Below, in pieces: positions 6,553 to 14,743 of a stretch of 18,100 nt of DNA; position 1 is the first letter of the stretch; every line of letters starts with the position of its first letter. The position numbers and the translations under genes are program-made. Source of the DNA: Candidatus Culexmicrobium profundum (GTDB lineage: Archaea > Thermoproteota > Methanomethylicia > Culexarchaeales > Culexmicrobiaceae). The stretch lies in NCBI GenBank assembly GCA_025061245.1, contig JANZKD010000020.1:1-18100 (forward strand), given 5' to 3'. Under the pieces are notes generated by a model, which saw only the letters and a program-made list of their open reading frames with translations, was not told where the DNA came from and made no database searches.

Positions 6553-7805
6553 TGGTGGTGGCTGCGTTGAGTAGAATTATTTCCCAAAAATGTATTAAAT
6601 GTGGAACTGAGTTTCCTCCGAATGAACTAATAAACCTTTGTAGTAAGTGTGGCTCCGTAGTTGAATTTCAACTAGATTATGACTATATAGCTTCTAGGGT
6701 GTCTAAAAGTAAGCTTCAGCTTAGAGATTTTAATATGTGGAGATATCGTGAATTTATTCCAATAGAAGATTTTTCACATATTGTAACTTTAAGTGAGGGA
6801 GGTACACCTCTAATTAAAAGTCGAAGACTTGGAGAACTTCTTGGACTAAGGAATTTATATTTAAAGCTTGATTTTTTGAATCCCACTGGTTCTTTCAAGG
6901 ATCGCGGTGCTTCTGCAGCTGCTAGTAGAGCAGTTGAACTTAAAATTTCAACTATGGTTGGTTTCTCAACTGGGAATGCAGGTGTTGCTCAAGCAGCGTA
7001 TGCTGCAGCTGCTGGTTTAAATAGTATAGTTTTTGTTCCTAATACAGCTAGTGTAGAGAAGATTGCTTCTATGATGATTTATGGTTCAAAGGTTGTGGTG
7101 GTTAATGGAACTTTTGATGATGCTGGTAGAATAGCTAGGGAAGTTTCATATAAAATGGGTTGGATGTATAATGGCGGTGTGATCAATCCGATTAGACATG
7201 AAGGGAAGAAAACACTTGCATATGAAATTTGTGAGCAATTAAATTGGAGGGCTCCTGACTGGTATGTTCAATCTGTTGGTGTTGGGACTGCTGCTATTGG
7301 TGCTCATAAGGGCTTCAGAGAATTATTGAATTTGGGTTGGATAGAGAGTGATGCTAGAATTGGATGTGTTCAGGCTGAAGGCTGTGCTCCAATGGCAAGG
7401 GCTTTTAAGGCTGGTTTAGAGGAAATTTCTCCTGTAACTAATCCATCTACTATTGCAAGTGCCATTGCAGTTGGAAATCCTGCTGGTTGGCCTCTTTTAA
7501 GGAGAGCTGTACTTGAGAGTGGGGGTACAATAGAAGCTGTTAGTGATGATGAAATTATAAATGCATATAAATTACTTGCTAAAACCGAGGGAATCTACGC
7601 TGAACCTGCAGGTGCAGCTCCAATAGCATTTGTAAAGAAGCTTAAGGAAGAGGGTTCTATTGATTCTGATGAATTGATTGTCTGTGTGATTTCAGGAGTT
7701 GGTTTAAAGGATACTAAAACCACAATAAAGGTGGTTGGTGAACCTATTCGCATTGAAGCTGATGTAGAATCAGCCATTAATCTTTTTTCAAAAGGCTTTC
7801 TATGA
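6552..7805 (+). CDS. thrC: Threonine synthase (fold type II PLP enzyme with N-terminal zinc ribbon)
   Basis: A 417-residue enzyme expected to convert O-phosphohomoserine to threonine, the last step of the pathway. The N-terminus carries a zinc ribbon (C14, C17, C30, C33), usual in archaeal threonine synthases. GGTP at 83-86 and GSFKDRG at 113-119 follow, with K116 as the PLP lysine. The PLP-phosphate loop is GVGTAAIG near 243-250. Cysteate synthase is a close relative in some methanogens and cannot be fully excluded, but the length and ribbon favour threonine synthase. The ATG overlaps the Nudix stop by one base; an internal TTG at 6570 would give a slightly shorter product beginning at the SRII segment. 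The last 29 bases overlap the end of adenylate kinase on the other strand. No other threonine-pathway gene is in the window. Confidence 0.9.
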   Translation: MVVAALSRIISQKCIKCGTEFPPNELINLCSKCGSVVEFQLDYDYIASRVSKSKLQLRDFNMWRYREFIPIEDFSHIVTLSEGGTPLIKSRRLGELLGLRNLYLKLDFLNPTGSFKDRGASAAASRAVELKISTMVGFSTGNAGVAQAAYAAAAGLNSIVFVPNTASVEKIASMMIYGSKVVVVNGTFDDAGRIAREVSYKMGWMYNGGVINPIRHEGKKTLAYEICEQLNWRAPDWYVQSVGVGTAAIGAHKGFRELLNLGWIESDARIGCVQAEGCAPMARAFKAGLEEISPVTNPSTIASAIAVGNPAGWPLLRRAVLESGGTIEAVSDDEIINAYKLLAKTEGIYAEPAGAAPIAFVKKLKEEGSIDSDELIVCVISGVGLKDTKTTIKVVGEPIRIEADVESAINLFSKGFL

Positions 7806-8442
7806 GTGAATTTATTCTTTTTGAGACTTCAGATATGCTTCCTTTACCATCTATCCTGTATAGTTTTCCCTGTGCTTTATAGTAGTCTAGGACTGGCTTT
7901 GTCTTTATATGGTATTCTTTAAATCTCGCTCTAACTGCTTCCTCTTTATCGTCTTCTCTTTGCTTTATTTTGCTTCCGCATATATCGCATATTTCATCAT
8001 TTTTAGGTGGATTGAAAATGAGATTGTATGTTGCACCGCATTTTGGACAATATCTTCTGCTTGAGAGTCTTTTTACGCATTCATCTTCATCTACGTAGAC
8101 TTCTATTACTATGTCTGGGCTAAACTTGCTGTTGTCGAGTGCTTTGGCTTGATTAATGGTTCTTGGATATCCATCTAGAATATAACCTTTATTTGGGTCT
8201 AGGCTTTCAAGTTTCTTTATGGTCATTTCGATAACTATTTCATCTGGAACTAATTCTCCTTTTACAACATATTTTTTGGCTTTTAGTCCTAACCCTGTTT
8301 TTGCTTCTATTTGTTCTCTAAAAATTTGGCCAGTGGATATGTGTGGTATACCATATTTCTCTGATAATAGTGCAGCTTGCGTTCCTTTTCCTGCTCCTGG
8401 TGGTCCAAGCATTATTATTTTCAATTTATCACCAAAGCTCAT
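7777..8442 (-). CDS. adk: Adenylate kinase, zinc-LID type
   Basis: A 221-residue adenylate kinase catalysing ATP + AMP to 2 ADP. The P-loop GPPGAGKGT is at 13-21, the AMP-site STGQIFR at 36-42 and DGYPRT at 90-95. The LID is the long form with a structural zinc site of four cysteines (C132, C135, C152, C155). This is the bacterial-type, long-LID enzyme, not the trimeric LID-less AdkA of Sulfolobus and methanococci. The N-terminus runs about ten residues ahead of the P-loop strand; the ATG at 8442 is the only convenient start. A TATA-like sequence about 18 bases upstream is close for a leaderless start, so the exact 5-prime end is less certain. The coding end overlaps threonine synthase tail to tail by 29 bases, so both transcripts must run into each other. 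Confidence 0.93.
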   Translation of the reverse strand: MSFGDKLKIIMLGPPGAGKGTQAALLSEKYGIPHISTGQIFREQIEAKTGLGLKAKKYVVKGELVPDEIVIEMTIKKLESLDPNKGYILDGYPRTINQAKALDNSKFSPDIVIEVYVDEDECVKRLSSRRYCPKCGATYNLIFNPPKNDEICDICGSKIKQREDDKEEAVRARFKEYHIKTKPVLDYYKAQGKLYRIDGKGSISEVSKRINSLIESLLKKD

Positions 8443-8451
8443 TCAATAAGC

Positions 8452-8464
8452 TCTAAATTTATAG
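8452..8464. promoter_or_regulatory. Bidirectional TATA-like element between adenylate kinase and the RNase J-like gene
   Basis: TCTAAATTTATAG is nearly symmetrical and is the only TATA-like block in a 61-base divergent gap. In the plus direction it predicts a start near 8484, about 20 bases before the ATG at 8504. In the minus direction it lies close to the adenylate kinase ATG (about 18 bases), a poorer fit. Confidence 0.4.
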
Positions 8465-8503
8465 GTTACGAATTAGTTTTTCGATATGTAACTGGTGTTT
8501 TTA

Positions 8504-9985
8504 ATGGGTAAGTATAGTTTGACTATATATGATGGAGTAAATGAGATTGGAGGTACAAAAATTCTAGTTGAGAATAAGAGTGAATTGTTTTTCTTAGATT
8601 TTGGTAAGCAACATAGTAAATGGTTAGAGTATTATGAGTATCCTTTCTCTCTACCGAAGACTATTGATGAGTTAATCTATTTGGGTTTAATTCCTCCTCC
8701 TAGAAATGAACTGAAAAATCTTTACACTAATGTTATTGGAGGTGAAGTTTCAGATATAAAGGATGAATGTGAATCTAAAGTTGCGTCTTGTATTTTTTCG
8801 CACGCTCATACGGATCATACTGGCTATGCTTTTTTGCTTAATAGGAGGATTAAACTGAATTTTGGTCTCTGTAGTTGGAGGATTACTGAGGCTAGATTAA
8901 ATTATGGTTTAAAGAGTAATATTGAAAGCAATTATTATGGTTTTGGACTTGAGAATGGGAATATTAATGTCTTTAAGTCTGGGAGTAAAATTGAAGATTT
9001 AGATGCAGATGTTACTGCATTTGCTGTGGATCATAGTGTTCCTGGAAGTTATGGCTTTTTGATAGATTTGGGGGATGTTAGGATTGCATATACTGGTGAC
9101 TTTAGATGGCATGGTCCTGCTAGGAATTTAACTTCTATTTTTGCTGATAAGCTTAAAGATTTTGATGCTGACTTTATTATATGTGAAGGCACTCAGTTCT
9201 CTAATATTAATTCGTTAACTGAACTTGATGTTGAACGTGAAGCTGAAAGACTGATTAAATCTTCCAGAAAGCTTATAGTTGCCAATGTTTCTCCCTTAGA
9301 TATTGATAGACTATACACTTTCTTTAAGGTTGCTAGAAGTTGTAATAGAGTTTTAGTTTTAAATATGAAGTTAGCTGCAATTTTAGCTAGACTTTCAGAT
9401 TTAAATATAATGAATTTTCCCAGTCTTAATAGGCTTTTAGTGTATTATCCTGAGAAGAAGCGTCTAGTTAAATGGAAGCGATCCTTTATGGCAGGTGTTG
9501 CTAAGAATGAATATTATTCTAGGCTATCTTTGTATGAGTATGAGCTTGGATTAAAGTTTAGGGATTTAATTAGAGCTGAAGAGTTGATCAGTAATCCTGA
9601 CAATTACATCCTTGTAACTTCTTATTATTCATATGATGAATTGATGGAATTATATCGGTGTAGCAAGCAAATGAATAAGTTTGATTTATTGGAGGGTGGA
9701 GTGTATATTATGAGTACTTCTGAACCTTTTCAAGAGGAAATGGAAATTAAATTTGAGAAGTTGAAGAATTGGATTAAAATTTTGAGGATGATGTACTATC
9801 CAATTCATAGTTCCGGACACATCAGACCTCTTGACTTGAAGAGTTTTCTGATGGAGGTAAAGGCTAAGAATATTATTCCAATTCATACGGAGGCTCAAAA
9901 CTTTATTGAAAACTTCTTGAAGGATACTAATGTAAATGTAGTAGTTCCCGTTAAAGGTAAAAAGATTTCGTTGACTTGTGTTTAA
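8504..9985 (+). CDS. Beta-CASP metallo-beta-lactamase-fold nuclease (RNase J-like)
   Basis: A 493-residue metallo-beta-lactamase-fold protein. It opens with GVNEIGGTK, like the early strand of RNase J. The metal motif HAHTDH lies at 100-105, and a YTGDF aspartate ligand follows. The later motifs are those of the beta-CASP nucleases: the EGT motif (CEGTQF), then HSSGH, then PIHTE near the C-terminus, in the spacing seen in RNase J, where the two histidine motifs are about 20 residues apart. The expected role is RNA processing or decay (endo- or 5-prime exonuclease). No KH domains of the archaeal CPSF type are present. I chose the ATG at 8504 because GGTG is six bases upstream; a GTG at 8495 would add three residues. 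Its stop overlaps that of the convergent PiT gene by 4 bases. The exact subfamily is less certain than the fold. Confidence 0.85.
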   Translation: MGKYSLTIYDGVNEIGGTKILVENKSELFFLDFGKQHSKWLEYYEYPFSLPKTIDELIYLGLIPPPRNELKNLYTNVIGGEVSDIKDECESKVASCIFSHAHTDHTGYAFLLNRRIKLNFGLCSWRITEARLNYGLKSNIESNYYGFGLENGNINVFKSGSKIEDLDADVTAFAVDHSVPGSYGFLIDLGDVRIAYTGDFRWHGPARNLTSIFADKLKDFDADFIICEGTQFSNINSLTELDVEREAERLIKSSRKLIVANVSPLDIDRLYTFFKVARSCNRVLVLNMKLAAILARLSDLNIMNFPSLNRLLVYYPEKKRLVKWKRSFMAGVAKNEYYSRLSLYEYELGLKFRDLIRAEELISNPDNYILVTSYYSYDELMELYRCSKQMNKFDLLEGGVYIMSTSEPFQEEMEIKFEKLKNWIKILRMMYYPIHSSGHIRPLDLKSFLMEVKAKNIIPIHTEAQNFIENFLKDTNVNVVVPVKGKKISLTCV

Positions 9986-11025
9986 ATTATTAGAGTTAAC
10001 ATTTTTATTAAGTTGTATAGTATCATGCATATTATTGCTGTTGCTGGAACAGTAACTATCCATGTTATGACTAATCTCATAATTGTTCTTGTGTTAATTG
10101 ACTTGTAGCTTTTAGCTAAGCCGACGCCAATTATGGAGCCGTTGCTTGCAAGTGAGGTTGATATTGGGAGTCCATAGCCGAATAACATGTATGGTATTGT
10201 TGTGAATAAGTATACTACTATTGCATTGCTTATTTCAGCTGCTAATCCCATTATAATGTCTAATCTAGTTATTCGGAAGGCTACTGTTTCTATTACTCTT
10301 CTGCCCCATGTTAATCCTCCAATTGCTATTCCTATGGCTCCTAGAATTGATAGAAATAGCATTGCATTGTAGTCTGGGAGTTTTCCAAGTTTCTCTGCTA
10401 CAGTGACGTAGACTCCAGTTGCATTTCCAACATCATTTGCTCCAAAGGAGTATGCTGAGAAGCATAGTGATCCAATTAGCATTATTGAAATGATTTTTTG
10501 AACTTTCTGTGTCCATGGTCTCTTCTCTAATATTCTTCTTAATACTGTGTATATTGTATATGCAATTGCCATTGAACAGAATGGGGAGGAGATCCAGCTT
10601 AAAACTACGTTTTGAATTATATTTAGATTTATTCTTTCAATTCCATGTGCAGTTATTCCATATCCCAGTACACTTCCAATAGATGCGTATGTGACGGAAA
10701 CATCAAGTCCATAGTAGGAGCATATTAAAACCCATACTGCTGCTGTTATGGAAACTGTTAATGCTCCAATTAAATCTATTTCTGGAACAATTCCCTTACC
10801 AATTGTTTTCATCACCATGAATCCCTGTAACACTGCTCCAATTCCAGTGAAGAGAGCGAATAATAGTACTGCTTGTTTAATTGATATTATTCCTGCTCCT
10901 ACTGCACAGTCTGTTGGTGTTGCAGCATCATTTGCACCCAGACTTATTGCCATTAAAAATGAGATGGCTAAGCCTATTCCTAGTATAATGATTGTTGAAT
11001 CAATCACCGCATTCTTTACCTCCAT
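9982..11025 (-). CDS. PiT-family inorganic phosphate transporter
   Basis: A 347-residue polytopic membrane protein with the inverted-repeat signature of PiT permeases: GANDAATP at 30-37 in the first half and FGANDVGNATG in the second, each at the end of a hydrophobic helix. Around ten hydrophobic segments are visible, separated by a short basic loop mid-protein (RRILEKRPW). The family imports phosphate with a cation (H+ or Na+); some members take sulfate. It is shorter than E. coli PitA (499 residues) but normal for archaea. Start choice is open: a GGAGGT sits directly after the ATG at 11025, 10 bases before an in-frame GTG at codon 7, so translation may begin there. The DUF47 gene, usual partner of PiT, lies 1.1 kb away on the other strand beyond one unrelated gene. 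Confidence 0.92.
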   Translation of the reverse strand: MEVKNAVIDSTIIILGIGLAISFLMAISLGANDAATPTDCAVGAGIISIKQAVLLFALFTGIGAVLQGFMVMKTIGKGIVPEIDLIGALTVSITAAVWVLICSYYGLDVSVTYASIGSVLGYGITAHGIERINLNIIQNVVLSWISSPFCSMAIAYTIYTVLRRILEKRPWTQKVQKIISIMLIGSLCFSAYSFGANDVGNATGVYVTVAEKLGKLPDYNAMLFLSILGAIGIAIGGLTWGRRVIETVAFRITRLDIIMGLAAEISNAIVVYLFTTIPYMLFGYGLPISTSLASNGSIIGVGLAKSYKSINTRTIMRLVITWIVTVPATAIICMILYNLIKMLTLII

Positions 11026-11049
11026 TTTTCATTTTTACTCACTCCACTA

Positions 11050-11061
11050 AGCTTAAAAGTA
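11050..11061. promoter_or_regulatory. Bidirectional TATA-like element between PiT and the THUMP gene
   Basis: AGCTTAAAAGTA reads as a TATA-like box both ways. On the plus strand it is centred 26 bases before the GTG at 11082, the distance of a leaderless start. On the minus strand it predicts a PiT transcript starting near 11030, just ahead of the ATG at 11025. Confidence 0.5.
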
Positions 11062-11081
11062 TTTTTAGAAACATAGATTGT

Positions 11082-12071
11082 GTGAAGTTTCTAGTAACCC
11101 TTGAAGATTACACTATTAATAAGGAGTTTAAAGTAGCCAGAATATTAAAGAAATTGTTTAAGTCCTCTAAAATAGATGTTGAGGTGAATGTTGATTATGA
11201 AAAGCCTATTAGACGATTGATTTTGAGTTCTGAAGGTGATATAGATAAGATTCTTAATGTTTTGAGGTTGATGCCTGAGGTTTCAAGGATAATTCCAATT
11301 TTCTTTGAGCAATTACCCTATGATTTAAACTTAGTTAAGTTGAAGTCCCTGGAGGCTATCAGCTATTTAAAAAATAGATATGGTTCAGGAACATTTAAGG
11401 TTGAGGTGAAAAAGCTTTCTGATGAATTTAAGGTGAGTAGTCTAGGGATTTGTAGAGATGTTGGTTCATATGTTAAAGAGAATTTAGGTTTAAACGTTGA
11501 TGTTAAGAATCCTGACTTCATATTATATATTCAATTTGGAAGGAGCGGTGTGTTGATTGGAGCGACATTGAATAGGTTTTATCGGAAGTTGAGGAGAACT
11601 ATTCCATTAAATTTCTTTAGTGATTTTATTATTATTTTTGAAAATCCTAAGACCACTTATGAAATTATGGATATGTTACGTTTATGTGCTTCACTAAATG
11701 TTGAGCTTAGAATTGTGGGTGGAAGAAGGGATAAAATTGAAAGAGCTTTAGAGAATGTTGGTGGTGTAGCTAGAGGCGTAAAGTTGAAGCTTTTTTCAAA
11801 TATTGATGAGGCTTTAGAGGATGTCTACCCCATTGGGTTTAGTTTTAGTGGTGTTTTTAATGAATGTGACCTGATAAGTATAATTAAGGGGAATTTAGGT
11901 GTTAAATTTGGTTTTCTAATAGGTAATGAGTATGAAGGATTGAGTATTGAGGCTAGACATAAAGTGAAATATTTAATAAGGCTTGGTCCTCCATCTACTT
12001 TCTCGATGAGGAGTAGTACTGCTGCCGCTTATATTTTAGGTTTAATTGCTGGTCTTTTAATGAAAAGTTAA
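11082..12071 (+). CDS. THUMP-domain RNA-binding protein with SPOUT methyltransferase-like C-terminus
   Basis: A 330-residue protein counted from the GTG at 11082. About residues 85-165 look like a THUMP domain: a TFKVEVKK strand, an SS-helix (SSLGICRDVG), then NPDFILYIQF. THUMP binds the 3-prime acceptor end of tRNA. The C-terminal half ends with GNEYEGLS and a segment containing RLGPPSTFS and RSSTAAAYILGL, which resembles the SAM-binding knot of SPOUT RNA methyltransferases. This fits an archaeal THUMP plus SPOUT architecture; the modified base is unknown to me. The open frame extends upstream to 10992, but that part would overlap the PiT start and reads like non-coding sequence. The GTG at 11082 lies 26 bases after a TATA-like box, so leaderless translation is likely. 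THUMP assignment is good, SPOUT is moderate. Confidence 0.75.
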   Translation: MKFLVTLEDYTINKEFKVARILKKLFKSSKIDVEVNVDYEKPIRRLILSSEGDIDKILNVLRLMPEVSRIIPIFFEQLPYDLNLVKLKSLEAISYLKNRYGSGTFKVEVKKLSDEFKVSSLGICRDVGSYVKENLGLNVDVKNPDFILYIQFGRSGVLIGATLNRFYRKLRRTIPLNFFSDFIIIFENPKTTYEIMDMLRLCASLNVELRIVGGRRDKIERALENVGGVARGVKLKLFSNIDEALEDVYPIGFSFSGVFNECDLISIIKGNLGVKFGFLIGNEYEGLSIEARHKVKYLIRLGPPSTFSMRSSTAAAYILGLIAGLLMKS

Positions 12072-12083
12072 TTTAAACGAAAT

Positions 12084-12093
12084 ACTTATATTA
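12084..12093 (+). promoter_or_regulatory. TATA-like box of the DUF47 gene
   Basis: ACTTATATTA precedes the GTG at 12131 by about 42 bases and predicts a transcript starting near 12115, leaving a short leader with GGAGG at 12119-12123. This suggests the gene can be transcribed separately from the THUMP gene 59 bases upstream. Confidence 0.4.
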
Positions 12094-12130
12094 TCTAAGT
12101 TCACTTTGATTTTTTCATGGAGGCAGTGCA

Positions 12131-12808
12131 GTGTTTAAACCGACATATACTGCGTTGTGGTTTGGTAAGAAAAGAGAAATTGAAATTTTAAAAATTTTGA
12201 GAGTTCACCTAGAAACTATTGTCTCTACTATTGCTGCCATGAGAGATGTAGTTTACGCTATATGTGATGAAGACTTTGATAAGGCTGAGAAAATATATAA
12301 AATGGTTTTTGATCGAGAAAGAGAGGCAGATGATGTTAAGGAGAAAATTTTATCTGAGCTTGCTAAGGGACCATTTCATCCTTTTGATAGGGAAGACATT
12401 ATGCGTCTAGTTTTAACTGCAGATGATCTTGCTGCATATGCTAAGTCATCTTCTAGGAAATTATGTTTAGCAAAGCCGGTTGGTATGCCTGAAAACGTTA
12501 AGAGAGACTTAAAGAAAATGACTGACTTAGTTTATAAGATTGGCACTGAGCTTAAAACTGCTCTTGACATTTTAATTGATGAACCTAAGAAAGCTATTGC
12601 TGCTGCAGATAAAGTTGAGCGATTAGAGGAGACTATTGATGAGCATAGGAATATTTTGATTGCAGAGATTTTAGAGTGGGGTGATACTTCAAATAAGATA
12701 AGTCATTGGCTAATGGTTAAAGAGGCTGTTGAAGGTATGGAGATGATTTCTGATAGAGCTGAGGATACAGCTGATGTTATCAGGGCAATATCTATACTGC
12801 GGGCATAG
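12131..12808 (+). CDS. DUF47 PhoU-like phosphate transport regulator
   Basis: A 225-residue, almost all-helical acidic/basic protein of the DUF47 (PhoU-like) family. The helices carry repeated acidic clusters such as DREREADD (around 57-64) and the late DRAEDTADV segment, the E/DxxxD pattern that binds metal clusters in PhoU-type bundles. DUF47 proteins are commonly encoded beside PiT permeases and are thought to regulate or couple phosphate uptake; the PiT gene at 9982-11025 is the obvious partner. They are separated by the THUMP gene and lie on opposite strands, which is unusual. The start is GTG, supported by GGAGG 7 bases upstream. Expected location is cytoplasmic, perhaps peripheral to the transporter. 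No phosphate-box-like operator is recognisable. Confidence 0.9.
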   Translation: MFKPTYTALWFGKKREIEILKILRVHLETIVSTIAAMRDVVYAICDEDFDKAEKIYKMVFDREREADDVKEKILSELAKGPFHPFDREDIMRLVLTADDLAAYAKSSSRKLCLAKPVGMPENVKRDLKKMTDLVYKIGTELKTALDILIDEPKKAIAAADKVERLEETIDEHRNILIAEILEWGDTSNKISHWLMVKEAVEGMEMISDRAEDTADVIRAISILRA

Positions 12809-12818
12809 GTGATTTAGG

Positions 12819-12833
12819 TTTAAATTTAAATAC
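12819..12833 (+). promoter_or_regulatory. TATA-like box of the PIN-ATPase-KH gene
   Basis: An A/T-only run, TTTAAATTTAAATAC, centred about 27-31 bases before the GTG at 12857. It would support either a leaderless GTG at 12857 or a short-leader start at the GTG at 12866. Confidence 0.4.
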
Positions 12834-12856
12834 TTGAATTATTATCTGCTTTTAAG

Positions 12857-14683
12857 GTGAATTTAGTGGAAAAAGTAGTTCCAGATACTAGTATATTAAT
12901 TGATGGGAAGCTCTCTAAGTTAGTGGAGAGTAGGGCTTTATCTGATGTTGAGATAATTATTCCTGAAGCTGTTTTAGATGAGCTTCAAGCTCAAGCTTCT
13001 TTAGGTAGGGAAATCGGTTTTCTTGGATTGGAGGAAGTAATTAAGGTTAGAAAGATTGCTGAAGAGCGGGATGATATGAAGATTACATGTGTGGGTAGGC
13101 GTCCTTCACTTGAGGAGATTCAATTAGCTCGTAAAGGTAGAATTGATGCATTGATTAGAGATGTTGCTCGCGAATATAATGCAACTTTGTTGACTAGTGA
13201 TTATGTTCAAGCTCTTGTAGCTGAAGCTGAAGGTTTGAAGGTTAAATACTTAGAACCTGAAGCACCAAAAATTAAGGTTAAACTTGAAGACTTCTTTTCT
13301 CCAAATACTATGAGTGTTCATTTAAAGGAGGGTGTTTCACCATATGCTAAGAGAGGTAAGCCAGGTAATTGGCACTTAGTTAAGATAAGGGATGCACCTT
13401 GTACTCGAGCTGAGTTGGAATATATTATCCGCAATATTTTGAAGCGTGCGAGATTTACAAGTGATGCCTTTGTTGAGATAAGTAGGCAGGGTGCAATGGT
13501 AATTCAGTTGGGTGAATATCGTATAGCTATTGCTCGTCCACCCTTTTCAGATGGTATTGAAATTACTGCAGTCAGGCCTATAGTTAAGGTTACTTTAGAT
13601 GATTACAAGTTGTCGGATAGACTTAAGCGTAGATTTCTTGAGAGAGCTGAAGGAATATTGATTTGTGGTCCTCCTGGAGCTGGAAAGTCGACTTTTGCTT
13701 CTGCATTAGCTGAATTTTATTATAGGGAGAAGAATGCTATTGTAAAGACTATGGAGGCGCCTAGAGACTTACAAGTTGGCCCTGAAATCACTCAATACGC
13801 TCCATTGGAGGGTGATTTCACAAAGACTGCTGACATTCTTCTCTTAGTCAGACCTGATTACACCATATTTGATGAACTTAGGAAGTCTAGGGACTTTGAA
13901 GTTTTTGTTGATATGCGATTAGCAGGTGTAGGAATGGTTGGCGTTGTTCATGCTTCAAGTCCTATTGATGCTATTCAGAGATTTTTAGGACGAGTGGATT
14001 TAGGTGTTATACCTCAAGTTATAGATACTGTAATTTTCATTAAAGATGGTGAAATTAAAAGGGTTTATGAGCTTTCATTGACTGTTAAGGTTCCATATGG
14101 TATGGCTGATGAAGACTTAGCTAGACCCGTCATTGAAGTTAGAGATTTTGAAACTGGAAGGGTTGAATATGAAATTTATACGTTTGGTGAGGAAACAATT
14201 GTTGTTCCAATCGCCTCTTTTAAGCGTGAATCTCTTCAACGTATAAGTGAGCGAGTACTGTCTTTATTTAAGCAGTTTGATAAAGAAGCTGAGGTAGAAA
14301 TGTTATCGAATAAAATGGCTGTTGTTCGGGTTAGAAGGAATTTTATGCCTCAAATCATTGGCCGTAATGGTAAGGTTATCAGTAAACTTGAGAAGCGCTT
14401 GGGAGTTAGAATAAAGTTACTGCCTAAGGAGGAAGTTAGTGAAGTTGTTGAGCATAGAGGTGAATTATTGAATTATACTATACGGGAAACAAAGACCTCC
14501 ATTGTCTTTGATTTTGGTAAGGAATTTGCAAGGAGATCTGTTAATGTATATGTTGATGATGAACTCATTACGAGTGCCCTTCTAGATCGTAGGGGTAGAC
14601 TTAAATTTAGATTGAATAGTGAGATTGGAAGCATACTTTCAAAGGCACTTGAAACTGGTAGGAGTATTAGGTTTTTCGTTTAA
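12857..14683 (+). CDS. PIN-domain / VirB11-like ATPase / KH protein (PINA type)
   Basis: A 608-residue, three-part protein. Residues about 5-135 form a PIN nuclease domain with acidic positions at D10 (PDTS), in PEAVLDEL and in TSD. From about 255 to 430 comes a PilT/VirB11-type secretion-like ATPase with Walker A GPPGAGKST (271-279), a YTIFDELR aspartate box and VGVVHASSP. A KH domain follows with GRNG at 502-505. This order matches PINA of Sulfolobales, reported as a hexameric ATPase that binds Holliday junctions and works with Hjc and Hjm in recombination; other members are less studied. Start options are GTG 12857 (TATA about 27-31 bases upstream) or GTG 12866 (AAGGTG six bases upstream); the second begins closer to the PIN strand. 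This is not a VapC toxin, since it is large, multidomain and has no antitoxin neighbour. Confidence 0.88.
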   Translation: MNLVEKVVPDTSILIDGKLSKLVESRALSDVEIIIPEAVLDELQAQASLGREIGFLGLEEVIKVRKIAEERDDMKITCVGRRPSLEEIQLARKGRIDALIRDVAREYNATLLTSDYVQALVAEAEGLKVKYLEPEAPKIKVKLEDFFSPNTMSVHLKEGVSPYAKRGKPGNWHLVKIRDAPCTRAELEYIIRNILKRARFTSDAFVEISRQGAMVIQLGEYRIAIARPPFSDGIEITAVRPIVKVTLDDYKLSDRLKRRFLERAEGILICGPPGAGKSTFASALAEFYYREKNAIVKTMEAPRDLQVGPEITQYAPLEGDFTKTADILLLVRPDYTIFDELRKSRDFEVFVDMRLAGVGMVGVVHASSPIDAIQRFLGRVDLGVIPQVIDTVIFIKDGEIKRVYELSLTVKVPYGMADEDLARPVIEVRDFETGRVEYEIYTFGEETIVVPIASFKRESLQRISERVLSLFKQFDKEAEVEMLSNKMAVVRVRRNFMPQIIGRNGKVISKLEKRLGVRIKLLPKEEVSEVVEHRGELLNYTIRETKTSIVFDFGKEFARRSVNVYVDDELITSALLDRRGRLKFRLNSEIGSILSKALETGRSIRFFV

Positions 14684-14700
14684 ATGCAATTTTAACCGTA

Positions 14701-14710
14701 ATATTTAATA
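14701..14710 (+). promoter_or_regulatory. TATA-like box of the small membrane protein gene
   Basis: ATATTTAATA is centred about 38 bases before the ATG at 14744. GGTG at 14735-14738 would serve as ribosome binding site five bases before the ATG. Confidence 0.35.
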
Positions 14711-14743
14711 CTATTATTTTATCAGCCTTTTAATGGTGTAACA

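Noticed and set aside
9686..10063. A 125-codon minus-strand frame over the end of the RNase J-like gene
   Set aside because: It lies across two well-supported genes and its Asn/Ser-rich translation has no recognisable pattern.
10992..11081. Upstream extension of the THUMP gene to an ATG at 10992
   Set aside because: It would overlap the PiT start, contains the likely TATA box of both genes, and its translation (Pro/Ser/His-rich) does not look like a domain start.
12857..13270. VapC-type toxin of a toxin-antitoxin pair
   Set aside because: The PIN domain is fused to an ATPase and a KH domain in one 608-residue protein, and there is no small antitoxin gene upstream.
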